The notes under the pieces: model-generated
What the model saw: only the letters and a program-made list of their open reading frames with translations
Told to the model about the DNA's origin: nothing
Databases searched by the model: none
Translations under genes and position numbers: made by a program
DNA from: Onchidella celtica
Taxonomy: Eukaryota > Mollusca > Gastropoda > Systellommatophora > Onchidiidae
Direction: 5' to 3'
Length of the DNA: 64,000 bases
NCBI GenBank assembly: GCA_963931925.1
Contig: OZ007569.1
Coordinates: forward strand, 11,490,163-11,554,162
In this document: in pieces, positions 10,931-22,480 of the stretch
Position numbering within the stretch: the stretch's first letter is position 1
Layout: every line of letters begins with the position of its first letter

Positions 10931-11429
10931 TTAGGTAATCAACAGCCATGGTCTATGGTCTAGGGATTCCTTCCGTAATGGTGTGGGTGCTGCGCTAGTG
11001 AGCGTTGCACCAACTGTTTCCACCTCTGGCGGTCATGGGCAAGTGCCTGGGTCGTGGCAAAGTTTTCCCCTGTCCATTCTTCAGCAATTCCCGTGAGCCT
11101 AGAAATCGCGCGGGGGGGGGGGGGATAGTGACACGCCCGCATGTTTGTTTCTTCCTTCATGCTTCAGCGTTTATTCTGTTACATTTTCAGTTTGGCCAGC
11201 CCATCAACGGAAAGAGACTGTCCACAACATCAGGAAGGCGCTGTCACGCTGTAAGAAGTGTGCAATACTGACATGAGACAGTACCTAATGCCACACTGAA
11301 TGACTTCATTGGGGGTGTCTCAACCTTTAAACTAAACGCCTACAAAATGTCTTCATCAATATATGAAACTCCGTCATGTCTCATTTTGTTAGTGTCACTA
11401 AGACCTTTTGTATTCTGGAGGTTTTAAGT

Positions 11430-11545
11430 TGGGTTTTCAAGCGTACCTAAACGGAACGCCGTTTCCATACATACGGAAACACTTTCTCCTTACTATTTGA
11501 TGTATTTTTGACATTTCCGTTGCCGTTTCTGTTTCTGTACATGAC
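11430..11545. repeat. degenerate TIR-like copy related to the 2.8-kb element
   Basis: Contains TACGGAAACAC, TACTATTTGATG and TTTCCGTTGCCGTTTC in an order that parallels the right terminus of the element at 55530-58332 (GAGAACACTC, TACTACTTGATGG, GTTGCCGTTTCCG). This suggests an old, short relic of the same transposon family. The match is by eye and imperfect. Confidence 0.5.
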
Positions 11546-12169
11546 TACCTAGCTTTAGGAACTAAATCTTGCCCACAGTGTGCGTCCTGCCAGGGTCCCC
11601 TCATCCTGATAGCCTGGGAAACATTTCCTGGAAATGAATGAATGGGAATATCATGTATGTAGGTCAAAGTTTTTAACGCCTGAGTTGGTGGTGAAAAAAA
11701 AAATTGAGGTCTTTGTTTTCGGAAGCTTTTAGCCATAGGCTACTTAAAAAAAGAAAAGGAAGAAATATGGAGGTTAATAACATTTTGCTTTCAGGCATAC
11801 GCTGAGTTTGGACGCAATATTTTCTGATGAATGAATTAACTATTGAAGGAGGGGAGAGAAACAAAGAAGAAAAACTAGAGAAAGTTCAAAGCCACAATGT
11901 ATTCCATACTATTACAGGTACAGGCCGAAAGACAGTGCTCTAATTAACCAGTATGTCGTTTATCCGCACAAATGGCTGTGTCAGTTAAAACAACAGTTCG
12001 TGACTCAAAAGGGCGCCCAAATCCACAGGCCGAAGTGCATGTAGCTGGCGATCCGGACAAATTGACAGACCACATTAGTACTCATAAAGAAATGTTTACA
12101 AACAGACGAACAAGCAAATAAATTACCAAACAAAGAAACACACAACGTGACCTTAGCTCATGTTTGTTC
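11546..12169. other. intergenic, nothing recognised
   Basis: AT-rich unique-looking sequence without a supported gene on either strand. Short open frames on the minus strand (11545-11864) have no domain or composition signal. Confidence 0.5.
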
Positions 12170-12435
12170 TACCACCATTTTCTGAAAAAACTGGAGATCT
12201 TTTAGTATGTCGCTTTTCGTCTGTCCAGACTCCACAGAAAAGTTTATTAACGTAGGTGTTACACTTTTTGTAGGGCACTCTTTGACACTTGTTTCAAATG
12301 CGTTGTGGCACTTATCAAGCTGTTTCATAGTTCTGATTTATTCTAACTTCTTACCATTGTACTAAAACCGCAAACGTTTGGCGTCGAATTTCTCAGTTTT
12401 GCAAAAAGTGGAGTTGGAACAAACGAGAACGACGG
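12170..12435. repeat. second arm of the dispersed inverted repeat
   Basis: The reverse complement of about 12173-12325 matches 9545-9655 with order conserved. Bases 12380-12432 also match 2237-2300 in reverse complement. The region is therefore a mosaic of at least two dispersed repeat pieces. Confidence 0.6.
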
Positions 12436-12885
12436 TCGCGATAGCTAACTTCCCTCGTAGTGACTGTCACATAAATCCAAATGTCATTAGTTACTATGGT
12501 AGCTCAATACAAGTCATAAATATTATTATTATGACAGTGATACTACATAGAACGGTTTCAGAGCCGTGTGAATATTTATGAAAGCCGTATTTGGAGAATG
12601 TACGCTACAACTTTATGGTAAAAATAATTATGCAGTTGCCCCTTTCAGTGCTAAACTTACGCTGTATATTAATTACTGGCATTCTAAGTTTACGGGTACA
12701 TAGTCGTCCTCTCGTGGACAGTTGGAAGTGGCCACCAGGCTGATATATTTGCTGCATCTTTGTTTTTGAAATTTTTGCCAGTGGTCTCATAGTGTTCGGT
12801 ATATTAAAGCAATTTATCTTATACAAAGATATCTGGCTTTCTAATGCTTTACTTAGTTTTCGATGAGACCATGACTGACTGTGTT

Positions 12886-13108
12886 AATGTCCCAGCCAGA
12901 ATCCTTACGTCAATTTGACATAGATTTGTGTAGGATTTCCTAAGGGTTGGAACGTTTTACCACTGGGGCGGATTCCCTACATCAAATCGACGTAAGTGCG
13001 ATGTCGTAACCAGCGGATCTAAGAAAAAAAACGATATCATTCCTAAGTGTAAAGTTGACATCAATCTAATGCGTCGGATTTCAGTAGGGTTCCTGACTGG
13101 GGAGACAT
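12886..13108. repeat. degenerate foldback element (about 220 bp)
   Basis: Outer arms TGTCCCAGCCAGAATCC (12886-12903) and the reverse complement of GGTTCCTGACTGGGGAGACA (about 13088-13107) are imperfect inverted repeats. An inner pair CTTACGTC(A/G)ATTTGA also faces inwards (about 12904 and 12985). This looks like an old MITE with no target duplication that I can defend. Confidence 0.45.
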
Positions 13109-13164
13109 CTTGTTGTTTTTTGTTTTTTTTTACAATCAATTATCCCAATATGTTAGACGTGTAA

Positions 13165-13505
13165 ACGGGGCAACAACTACAAGTACAATAATAAGAATGA
13201 TAATAACGAGAAGGATAGCAACTATAGTAACAGCAACAACAACGACAACAGCATCACCAACAACAATAGCGACAACAACCACAACAGCAGTGGCAACAAC
13301 AACAAGACCAACGTCAACAACAACAGCAACGACAACAGCAGCAGCAGCAACAACACCATCACCACCACCACCACAAACAACAGCAACAACGACAGCAACA
13401 ACAACAACAACAACAACGACAACGTCAACAAGGACAACAGTGACAACAGCAAACAACAACAACAACAACAATAATAACAACCACAGCGACAACAGCAAGA
13501 AACCA
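13165..13505. repeat. (AAC/AGC/ACC)n trinucleotide repeat tract
   Basis: About 340 bp of imperfect CAA/CAG/CGA/CCA triplets. It creates a Thr-rich frame on the plus strand and Val- or Leu-rich frames on the minus strand, all read as repeat artefacts. A C-run at about 13638-13656 and a CAAA repeat follow. Confidence 0.93.
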
Positions 13506-13760
13506 CAAATAAATTTCAGGCGGAAAACCTTTCTAATGATTAAGTCATGTAATTCTTGCTACACTATTCTGCCCAGACTTCAGCCCAGGTCAACACTTCC
13601 AAATAACCAAGAACAAAACTGTGAGGAATTTGTACCTCCCCCCCCCCCCCCCCCCCACAAAAAAAGAACAACAAACAAACAAACAAACAAACAAGAAAAC
13701 AACAAACTCACACACATAAACAAAAATTGCTTTAAAATGGAATGATCTGAATGTATCTTG

Positions 13761-13940
13761 GCCTAGCCGTGCACTAGCCCATTTTGGATCGAGCGACCAG
13801 TTGAAAGGTTGCGTGATGACCTATAGTTCAATGAGATGTCACGCACTAGCCGACTAGTTTTTTTTCACGTTGAAAATCAATGTCGTGAAGTGGCTAGCTA
13901 ATTAGTCAGCCCATCAATATGGGCTAGTGCGCGCCTAGGC
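13761..13940. repeat. short foldback (MITE-like) element
   Basis: Arms of about 25 bp: GCCTAGCCGTGCACTAGCCCAT at the left, and the reverse complement of ATGGGCTAGTGCGCGCCTAGGC at the right. Total length is about 180 bp. A third partial copy of the motif (CGCACTAGCC) lies inside near 13845. There is no clear target duplication and no coding potential. Confidence 0.65.
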
Positions 13941-13959
13941 TCAATGTTTGACCATTTAG

Positions 13960-14490
13960 TGAGTAAGTATGATTATGCCAGCGTCAATTTTCCTATGTCC
14001 GGACCAGTAACTCCACCCACCTGTGCGTCCTTTGACCTTAAGCGTGGACCGTCGGGGGTGACCTGACGTGACCCGTGGGGACGTTGACCTCGCCCTCGCC
14101 GTCGGTCAGGGCTACGACGAGTTCGCGCTGCCCTTGACTACAGGGCATAATGATTTTTAACTGCCGTTTCACCCGTGACCCCTCTTTGTGTTAATTATAA
14201 CCTAATCAGAAACCCGTCCAACCCCCTAGCGCAACTAGCCCATTACAGGTCCTTTCATCTGATGACACAGGGGGCTAAGGCCGGAAAATATCCGGCACGG
14301 GGACGGGGTGGGATGAGGTGGGGGTGGTGGTGGTGGTGGTGGGGGCGGGGGGGGGGGAGAAGGTCTAAAAAACAAAAGGTGCACACGAAGAGATGGGAAC
14401 AGACTGTGTGAGAGAGAAACTGAAAGAGTAGAGCTGGGGTGAAGAAAGGGACATGGCCTTGGTTACTACGTCTTGCGATAGATAGAAGGA
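13960..14490. other. intergenic, GC-rich segment and poly-G tracts
   Basis: A GC-rich patch at about 14015-14140 stands out from the AT-rich surroundings and carries repeated TGACC/TTGACCT half-sites. It is followed by G-rich runs (about 14307-14358). No gene recognised. Confidence 0.5.
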
Positions 14491-14500
14491 CCCATAGACG

Positions 14501-14609
14501 GCTAGATAGATAGATAGATGGATGGATAGATAGATAGATAAATAGATAGATAGATAGATAGACAGATAGATAGATAGATAGATAGATGGATGGATAGATA
14601 GATAGATAA

Positions 14610-14697
<88 letters not shown>

Positions 14698-14707
14698 GCA
14701 GACAGAC

Positions 14708-14758
<51 letters not shown>

Positions 14759-14887
14759 CAGATAGATAGATAGAGAAATAGATAGGTAGAATGACAGATA
14801 GACAGACAGACAGGCAGACAGGTAGATAGATAGATAGATAGATAGATAAGATAGATAGATAGATAGATAGAAAGACGCATAGACGGC

Positions 14888-14919
<32 letters not shown>

Positions 14920-14956
14920 AGGACAGATAGACAGACAGACAGACAGGCAGACAGAC

Positions 14957-15054
<98 letters not shown>

Positions 15055-15113
15055 CTAGAAGGACAGATAGACAGGCAGACAGACAAACAGACAGGCAGAC
15101 AGACAGACAGCTT

Positions 15114-15154
<41 letters not shown>

Positions 15155-15164
15155 GTAGAAGGAC

Positions 15165-15263
<99 letters not shown>
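14501..15263. repeat. (GATA)n/(GACA)n tetranucleotide satellite
   Basis: About 760 bp of GATA units, interrupted at least five times by GACA/GGCA blocks (near 14685, 14795, 14935, 15070 and 15170). Several of these share a left neighbour AGAAGGACAGATAGACAG. The regular spacing of 110-140 bp points to higher-order amplification. Long Tyr-Leu-Ser frames on the minus strand are artefacts of this repeat. Confidence 0.96.
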
Positions 15264-16820
15264 GCGAAATATGTCCAGGTACCGGTATTTTTAAAATGCC
15301 GTATCGTAGAAATTCTCATAAAACAGAGGACACCTCAACCAGAGAATACCTCCCCCCCCCCCCCCACCCTAACACAAATATCTATTTTTCAAATATTCAC
15401 AGGTGTTCTCGCCGGTTTCTTCTGTTTGTTTCCGCTTAGCCGGAGCAAAGTATGTTTCTTAACAGCGGGATATTCCATTGCCATAGATCGTAAAATGATA
15501 GAACTTAAGAGCCCTGTGTTTTAATGGCGAATATTTTGAGAGAACGCAGTATAGTAATATGTGTACACAAGAAAGATCTCAGAGGCTATACCACAGGTTC
15601 TTTTAGTTTTGGTGCAAACACAATGATTAAACTGCCTGCATTTATAGAAACAGAATTCAAACCAACTTTGATGTTATTTCTCTTTTTGAAGAATAGCATA
15701 CAGCTGGGCACACAATGGTTTCTTTGTCCGGCTGTAGATATGTTGGAAGAAAGGAGACGTGAATGACTGGTTGTCCAATTCAATATCATTACCATGTAAT
15801 TGAATGCTGAGAATTCATTTTCTTTTTTTCTTTCTTTGCATGCAGCTATTCTGAGTCAAGAGAAACAAATATTGCCTTTCTGTCCCCACGGCCTCACAGC
15901 AGTTATGATCGAACAGAATAAATTATGCGTTGGACAGGTTATATTTCAGAGGAGAAATAGATTTATAGATGGGATAATAACAAATAAAAACATATTAGTA
16001 GGAATTATTATAATAATAATGACAACTCCTACGATTTACAGAGTTATTGAAATGTTCAGCCGTTGTTATCATTAAATAATGTGGTATTTAAATTATAATG
16101 GAACAAAATTTCTTACTGCAACAAGTTTACATATGATTTCGTGCTCTCAGAGGAATAATTATGTTTTATAAAACGCCATGAGAACATTATCTTTTATCTA
16201 CAGGTAAATTGCATCAGAAGAATTATATGGTTTAGCCAAAACAATAAAAGATATAGACGTCTGTAACCTTAGTTATTTTTTAAAAAATAATTGAGTTTAG
16301 GAACCTCCACTTTCCTTCAACTTGATAGACACTTCAAAGCAACATTGGTGGCTTTTGTTCTTGAAATAATTTGATACAATTATTGCATTATCACTACATA
16401 GTCTTTCATACCGCTTGCTTACATCAAGGACAAAAATTTAATTAATTGGTCCAAATCAGGGCCAATACTGTTAATGTAATACAGTCTTATTCAAGTTTAT
16501 TCCCTCTGTTGCCTCTTTCCGGCGGCCTCGCCATTTCTAACATTGTAAAGCGTATGGAAACAACTTCTGATGATCTCGGAGAAAAGCGTTGTGTAAATTA
16601 ATGGAAGATAATATTTAACTTTCTGTTCCAGGAATGTGCAGTTTATAACGACTGAGCTGCTGTGGGACGACGACATTTACTTCCATTTTACTTGCATTGC
16701 TAATCAGTTTACAACACCCTTAACACATTTACATAGCGTTTTTTTTAAAATAAGAAATTAAATTTTCTAAGACCAGACGCAAAGGTTAAACATAATAAAT
16801 CTTCTCGTTATTGTGGTGAA
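15264..16820. other. upstream flank of GPCR copy 1 (segmental duplicate)
   Basis: No gene. The stretches 15590-15860 and about 16300-16360 match 23120-23350 and about 23815-23850, upstream of GPCR copy 2, in the same order. The promoter side was therefore duplicated together with the receptor. A pyrimidine tract ending CTGTTCCAG at about 16622-16631 could be a splice acceptor for a 5'-UTR exon, which is speculative. Confidence 0.6.
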
Positions 16821-17874
16821 ATGGCTGCCTTGATCAACAAAACAGCATCCTCGCCCCCAACAGGAGACATTGGTACAAGATTATCCCGCGTTACGCCTGA
16901 AATGATAGAATTAGCCAAATATATTAGCACATGCTTCGTACTCAACATCATCGCTGTGACGGGAGCTCTTGGCAACAGCTTTTCCATTGTGGTGCTATGT
17001 CGTCACTGACTGCAAAATAGCACCAACGTCCTGCTCATCTCTATGTCCGTCAGTTCTCTGATGTCTTGTGCGTTCATCCCCTCCAGCACAATGTCTTGCA
17101 TCATATCACAGTTTGATCCTGTCCTAAGTGAAACGGTAGCAGTTTTTAACTACATTTGCTTCAACTGGCTCATCATAGCTTTTGATTTTAGTGTCAACGC
17201 CCATGTTTTGGTTATCTCCCTGGAGAGACTGACAGCTGTATTTCTGCCATTTCACGTTGCGCGATTCTTTACTGTCCGTCGAATGAAATGTGCCATTATT
17301 TTCTTATATGTGTTTACTATTAATGCCAACGGCTTGCATAACATTTCCATTGTGGACTATTTCATGGACCAAGGATCCTATATATGATGAAATCTACGTA
17401 GTCTTGCAACAAACCCAATTCTATATTGACAATGAATACTCCATCAATTTAATTGCCACTTTTGTGTACAGTCAAGTATATTTCACTATCCCAGTTTTAT
17501 TTGTTCTTATTTCTTGTATTGCAATCCGTATCAAAGTGGCCATCAATCAGCCTAGAATGAACGGAAAACGGACTAAATCGACTAAAGGAGTGGATACCAA
17601 AGTAGGCAAAATGCTTGTTCTGATATGTATCGTTTCCACAACGATCAATTTTCCAATCTTCGTGTTTGAGATGTTTCTAACATTAAATCCTCTAGTGCGG
17701 TTTACAGAGCCCTTGCTGGTTTTGCTAGATATTGTCACCAGAACGCTCTATAGCGTACAAAACGCGGTGAATTTTTTCTTATATATTTGTGTTTCCAAGA
17801 AATTTGCAGAAACTTACAAAAGCTTGTTTTGTTACTGTAGAGACATTCGCAAAACAAGGTCAAAAGAAAACTAG
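16821..17874 (+). pseudogene. class A GPCR, subfamily I, copy 1 (nonsense plus frameshift)
   Basis: An intronless rhodopsin-like receptor closely related to the intact gene at 25109-26149. ATG at 16821 opens a frame that stops at TGA 17007-17009, where the intact paralog has GGA. This lies in the first intracellular loop after TM1 (GNSFSIVVLCRH). The same frame continues to about 17320, where one extra base relative to the paralog shifts the frame in TM4. The remainder, TM5-TM7 and tail, reads in the frame ending at TAG 17874. TM3 keeps SLERLTA, TM6 keeps TTINFP and TM7 keeps NFFLY. High similarity outside the lesions indicates recent loss. Confidence 0.93.
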
Positions 17875-20239
17875 ATATTTCTGACGATGATAACCGATGC
17901 CATTTTCGGAAGAAAAAGGTTTCGTATGATTTAGTCAAATTTTGATTCAACGGACTGGCATGTTGTAACATGATGAAGACAAGTGCTTTGAGATAAGTGA
18001 CTTATCGTCTCATAGGTAAAGTCCTTTATTTATAAATAATATTTCAGTTTTCCATCCTCGTTTAAATTCTCTGTATTACCCTTGTAATCTTCGGCACGCA
18101 TACTTGATTAACAAAGAAGAAGGAGAGCATTAACAGGAAAGGGAAGAAGAAATAACAGAAGAAGAAAAAGAACAACAGAACTGACACTCCTGAGGAAATG
18201 ACAGTTCAGACCATCTTCAGAAGGTGAGAATCCCCGTCAAAAACATATTCCGGCCCTTGACGTCCTCACACTTTGTGACCTCCGGGCCACGCCTGGGTCA
18301 TGAGTCCGGGTGTTTTTCTGCAGTCTTTTGGGTAATAATCAAGTTTGTTACAGTTATGGATCTTTAATTACTTTTCGCGACACATAATATAACAAACCAC
18401 CTAGTATAGCATAGTCTATGAACCAACGAACTAGTCACCCTGCCAGTCTATACCCCCACTATACATTGACGGACATGTTGTGCTCCGAGACTCCAAATTT
18501 GGGACTCGCGGACGTCAAATGCCCTCATTATCTAAGCATTCTACGATTTTCTTTATTTGTTTAATTTTCTATCTTGTTACATTTTTGTTCCTAATGAAAG
18601 TAAATATACGTATGGCTTGATTTGTCTTTCCTTTTCCTTTGCGTTTTGTTGAATTGACTTTGCTGCATAGAACCTTTACTTTTTTGCCACATTTTGACCT
18701 CACTCTCGCCCCCCCCCCCCCTGCAGCACCGGAAACAGCCCACTCTAGGTCATCCCCACCTCCTCATCAAGGTAAAAAAAAAGAAATAAAAGGAGACGGG
18801 GACTTTGTGTGCACCTTGTAATTTGAGATCAAACTAGCCGAAATTCTGGAGATGTTCCATAGACAAGGGGAAGGGTGTATTACGATTAAGAAAACACTAT
18901 AGCAGTCTCTGAAGGTGTCTCTGTGATAATATCCACAACAATGCTTGTAGAAATGCATCTTGAGTTTCACTGTTCTTCTTTAAATCTTTACTTGCTTGGT
19001 GCCTAACATGACTTTTTGCTGAGACTAAAATGTTTCAGCTTTGAAACACTATCACAAACAAAGTGTTTATTTCGTACGGTAAAAATGAGCTTTGATGTAG
19101 CATCGGAAAATAATGGATCTAATGCACTGAAAAGGGCTCGTAACTTTGAGGTGTAATACCTCAAAATACAGGCAGGGTACCACTTCGACTATGATTGAAA
19201 ATCAAAGAAACATGTACCCAGATGAGAATAATATTGTCAAATCTCATGCTGTTATCAAGAAATGGAATTTAAGAGACCCGACGAGACTATTTATTACGCA
19301 TTGTGAAGGACGCATGTTGGCCAAACCCAAACTCCCTGCTTTTGGTATTCTTTTGAAACGTCGTTTTCCTGTAATTCAAATCTCTGATCAGTTCTTACTG
19401 TCATGTATTCAGTCAAACTCTTAGTATTGACGCAGCTCACGAATTACCAATTTTAATACAAGGTTCCGAAGTAATTTCGTTGCTTATTATTGCAATTTAA
19501 ATGAGGAAATGGTTTTGAAGTAAAACAAAATGGATTATAAAGCCATGTCAAATTTCAATAATCGGATTTCTCAGGGAGAAAGTTATCTTGAAAAAACTTA
19601 GTTCATCTATTTCTGTGGAGACCACAATGCACAATGACAATGAAGCCTTCATGATATTCAGTGTTTGGAAGAATTTTATGATACATGCACTGAAGACCTC
19701 CACCACTAAGAAGTGCATTAGACCGTCAGAAAGAAGTGTATTACAATATTTGAAGGCTCTATATTATTTGGCATTAATTGAGGATTACGTTTACCTCTTG
19801 CTTTACTCACTTGAAAGACGTAAACTAGTTTACCTCAAGAAGAAGATGGAGAGCGAAAATGTCGAGCTAGAAATAGTTTCTGCTTGGCTATCTACATATT
19901 ACCCCTCTGAAATGTCACCAGTCTGTCTATCTATCTATTGCTTGCCTGTCTACCTATGGATCTATCCGTGTCTGTCTCTTTATTCATACATCCATCTATT
20001 TATACCTTCCTACGTTCATCCACTCAGCCAGCACCACTGACCTGGCTCCAGCCAATTAGATCCATTTACCTATCCATCCAGTCAGCTTTCTATGCCATAT
20101 GAAACTCGGGTAGTTCTTGAGTTTACATATAATTGTCAATCATAAAACACGCCGTTTCCAATCTCTTTCTCTTATTTTGTTGTCACCCCTCCCCCCCCCC
20201 CCCCCGCGCGCAAATTCCCTTCACATCTCGTCCCCTTTG
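17875..20239. other. downstream flank of GPCR copy 1
   Basis: No supported gene. About 18110-18180 and 18800-18920 match 26520-26600 and 26757-26870 downstream of GPCR copy 2 (shared strings include TACGATTAAGAAAACAC), confirming that the duplicated unit extends past the coding region. A C-run lies at 18710-18721. The 150-codon frame at 19588-20040 ends in a tetranucleotide-like tail and has no recognisable domain. A C-run at about 20190-20206 closes the region. Confidence 0.55.
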
Positions 20240-20465
20240 AATGATAAAGGTCTCCAGTTCTTGGCTAACTGAGAGTTACACACTACACATTACTTTCTAC
20301 GGGCCTCCTCCAAGTTGTCAAAGTAATTCGGCGTGTAATTTGTAAATATTACTGAGAAGAATAAAACGACTTTACTCTAAAAGCTACGACGACATGAAAC
20401 TTCAGTCCTCGATTTCTCGAAAGTTGACGGAAAGGAGTCAGAACTTTGACATTCTAACGGGACAA
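20240..20465. repeat. dispersed repeat, inverted relative to 10655-10930
   Basis: The reverse-complement partner of 10655-10930, sharing ordered strings such as GAGTTACACACTACACAT and AAAGTTGACGG. The element class is unknown. Confidence 0.7.
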
Positions 20466-21049
20466 TCTGTCTAGCTATCCAGCCATTCACCCACTCCTTC
20501 GTGACCATCAATGTATTAATTTACAGGAGACTTTAAAGTAACAGCTATTCCTTATCAGATTGCTACTCTCCACTAGAGACCATTAGTTTATTACTGAGCA
20601 AATGACGAGCAATGGGATCTTCAAAACACCCAGGTCAATCAGAATGTAATAAAAATACAAACAGATGGGAAAAAGTACTGTGATATTTGTTGTTGTTGTT
20701 TGTGTTATTTTTTAAAATCTTCAATCTTTAGATGATGCCGTTTTGAAATAAATGTTAAATCACGTTATAAACTATTCACCTTGAATATTTCACACATGAT
20801 TGTACAGGACAAGCACAAGTGCTTAAGAGTTTATGTATTGATCTAATAATGTGATTTAAAGCATGCTTTTTTTTTTGGAGAAAGATTTGGTCATGAATGT
20901 TCTATTATTGTCAAGGAAAAAGACCTTGGTAAAATAGTTCGCAACAATGAATCTCAAAAAGAGTTGACAGTACAAAGTGCAAGACCTTGAAAATGTGCTC
21001 ACAACAACTACCAAGCCTTTGCGCTGGTTTTTGATTTATCACCAACCAG
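20466..21049. other. intergenic, nothing recognised
   Basis: AT-rich sequence with no gene or clear repeat. It may include the eroded 5' part of the LINE that follows. Confidence 0.45.
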
Positions 21050-22480
21050 CCATGTAATTCCCTTGTGCTGTAAAACATTGAAGATGGTCATGTAATGCAA
21101 AAGGACAATGTGGTAATGGAAAATTTAAAGGCTATTGCACTTACATCTGTTGTAATGAAATGCGTGGAGAGAATTGTTTTGACACGATTATTGTCCCATT
21201 TAAAAGCGTCACCAAAATCTCATGCAATGTGCTTACCGTGAGCAAAGAGATATGGAAGCTGCCATTCTACACTTTCTTGGCAACATCTAGACCTACAAAC
21301 ATCTTGATACTTCTAAGAACTGTGGCCTAATCCTTTGCGTAGACTTTTCCAGCGCCTTCAGTACCCTCCAACCACATCTCCCTGTTTCAAACTTGGTGGA
21401 AATCAATGTCAATAAACATAATTATGGTAGCGTGGGTACTTCATTTCCTTACTAATCGACCCCAGTGTGTAATGTTGAATGTTGGACACAGCATTTTTAC
21501 GACATTAACCCTTTACAGGAACACAGGAGCACCACAAGGCTGCATTTTATCCCCTGTCCTCTTCACCATTTATACCTGCTTATGCAGAAGTGAGTTTGAT
21601 AATATCCATAGAATAAACTTTGCAGATGACACCAGCATCCCAAGGCACAATCACTATCTCAGTCGATGAAGACTCTTATATTTGGCAATAGCCAGATTTG
21701 TACAGTGGTGCAATGATCATTTTCTTGTATTTAATGTAAAGAAAACAAAAGAGATTGTAATTGATTTTAGGACAAATACGGCACTTTTACCACCATTAAG
21801 TGTTGATAATGAAGAGGTTGAAAGACTTGAACATTACAAGTACATAGATGTACATATTCAGCGCAATCTAGATCGACACACACACATTTCAAATGTCTAT
21901 TAAGGAGCCAGCCAGAGAATGTACTTGTATGAAAACTGAAATCTTCTGATATAATGTGATAAAACACTACTTTTCCCGTTCTACAAAGCTATCATCGAAA
22001 GCATAATAACGTATTGTATTACAGCATGGGGAGGCAATGCCAGAGAAAGTGACAAGAACTTAACAACTCAGTCCTCGAGAAAATATGCAACATGGCAGAC
22101 ATGGCATTATTCAGTTTTGACCACCCGTACCTCAAATTCTTGCGTGAAGAAATTCATATCCATCTTAAATGATAGCCGCGATCCCTTGTTTCATTATATT
22201 TCTAGATCATCCAAGAGCAACAGAATTAATACACATGAAAGTAAACAGAAATATATAGAAGATCATTTTTGACCTCCGCAGTTTGCCTCAACAAGAGGTT
22301 TTAGCTAGATGTGTGCCATATTTCACTAAGGTTTCATGTCATGTCACATCATGTATGCCTGTTATTGTGTTTATTGAGCTGCGATGCAGGTTTACATAAT
22401 GATGAGTAAGATGTGTGTACCATGTATGTACTCAAAACGCCAGGTGAAAGAGAATTTCCCTCATAGGATAATAAAGTGAT
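21050..22480 (+). mobile_element. decayed CR1/Jockey-type LINE, RT half
   Basis: Broken frames encode ordered reverse-transcriptase motifs: ALTSVVMKCVERIV (about 21137-21178), LCVDFSSAFSTLQPHL (about 21336-21380), GAPQGCILSPVLFTIYT (about 21523-21573), NFADDTSI (about 21617-21640), then WCNDHFLVFNVKKTKE (from 21708) and YKAIIESIITYCITAWGGN (from about 21985). These match the RT and post-RT region of Jockey/CR1-superfamily non-LTR retrotransposons. Several stops and frameshifts interrupt it and no endonuclease is visible. The 3' tail (22346-22444) is repeated at 26979-27075. Clade placement is tentative. Confidence 0.82.

Noticed and set aside
13110-13745. 211-codon Thr-rich frame and Val/Leu-rich antisense frames
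   Set aside because: Translation of a CAA/CAG-type trinucleotide repeat and a C-run; no domain.
14255-15319. Long Tyr-Leu-Ser-Ile frames (up to 354 codons) on the minus strand
   Set aside because: Pure translation of the GATA/GACA repeat; no stop codon occurs in that repeat in these frames.
19588-20040. 150-codon plus-strand frame
   Set aside because: No homology pattern recognised, and the C-terminus is low-complexity Ser-Ile-Tyr from a degenerate tetranucleotide.
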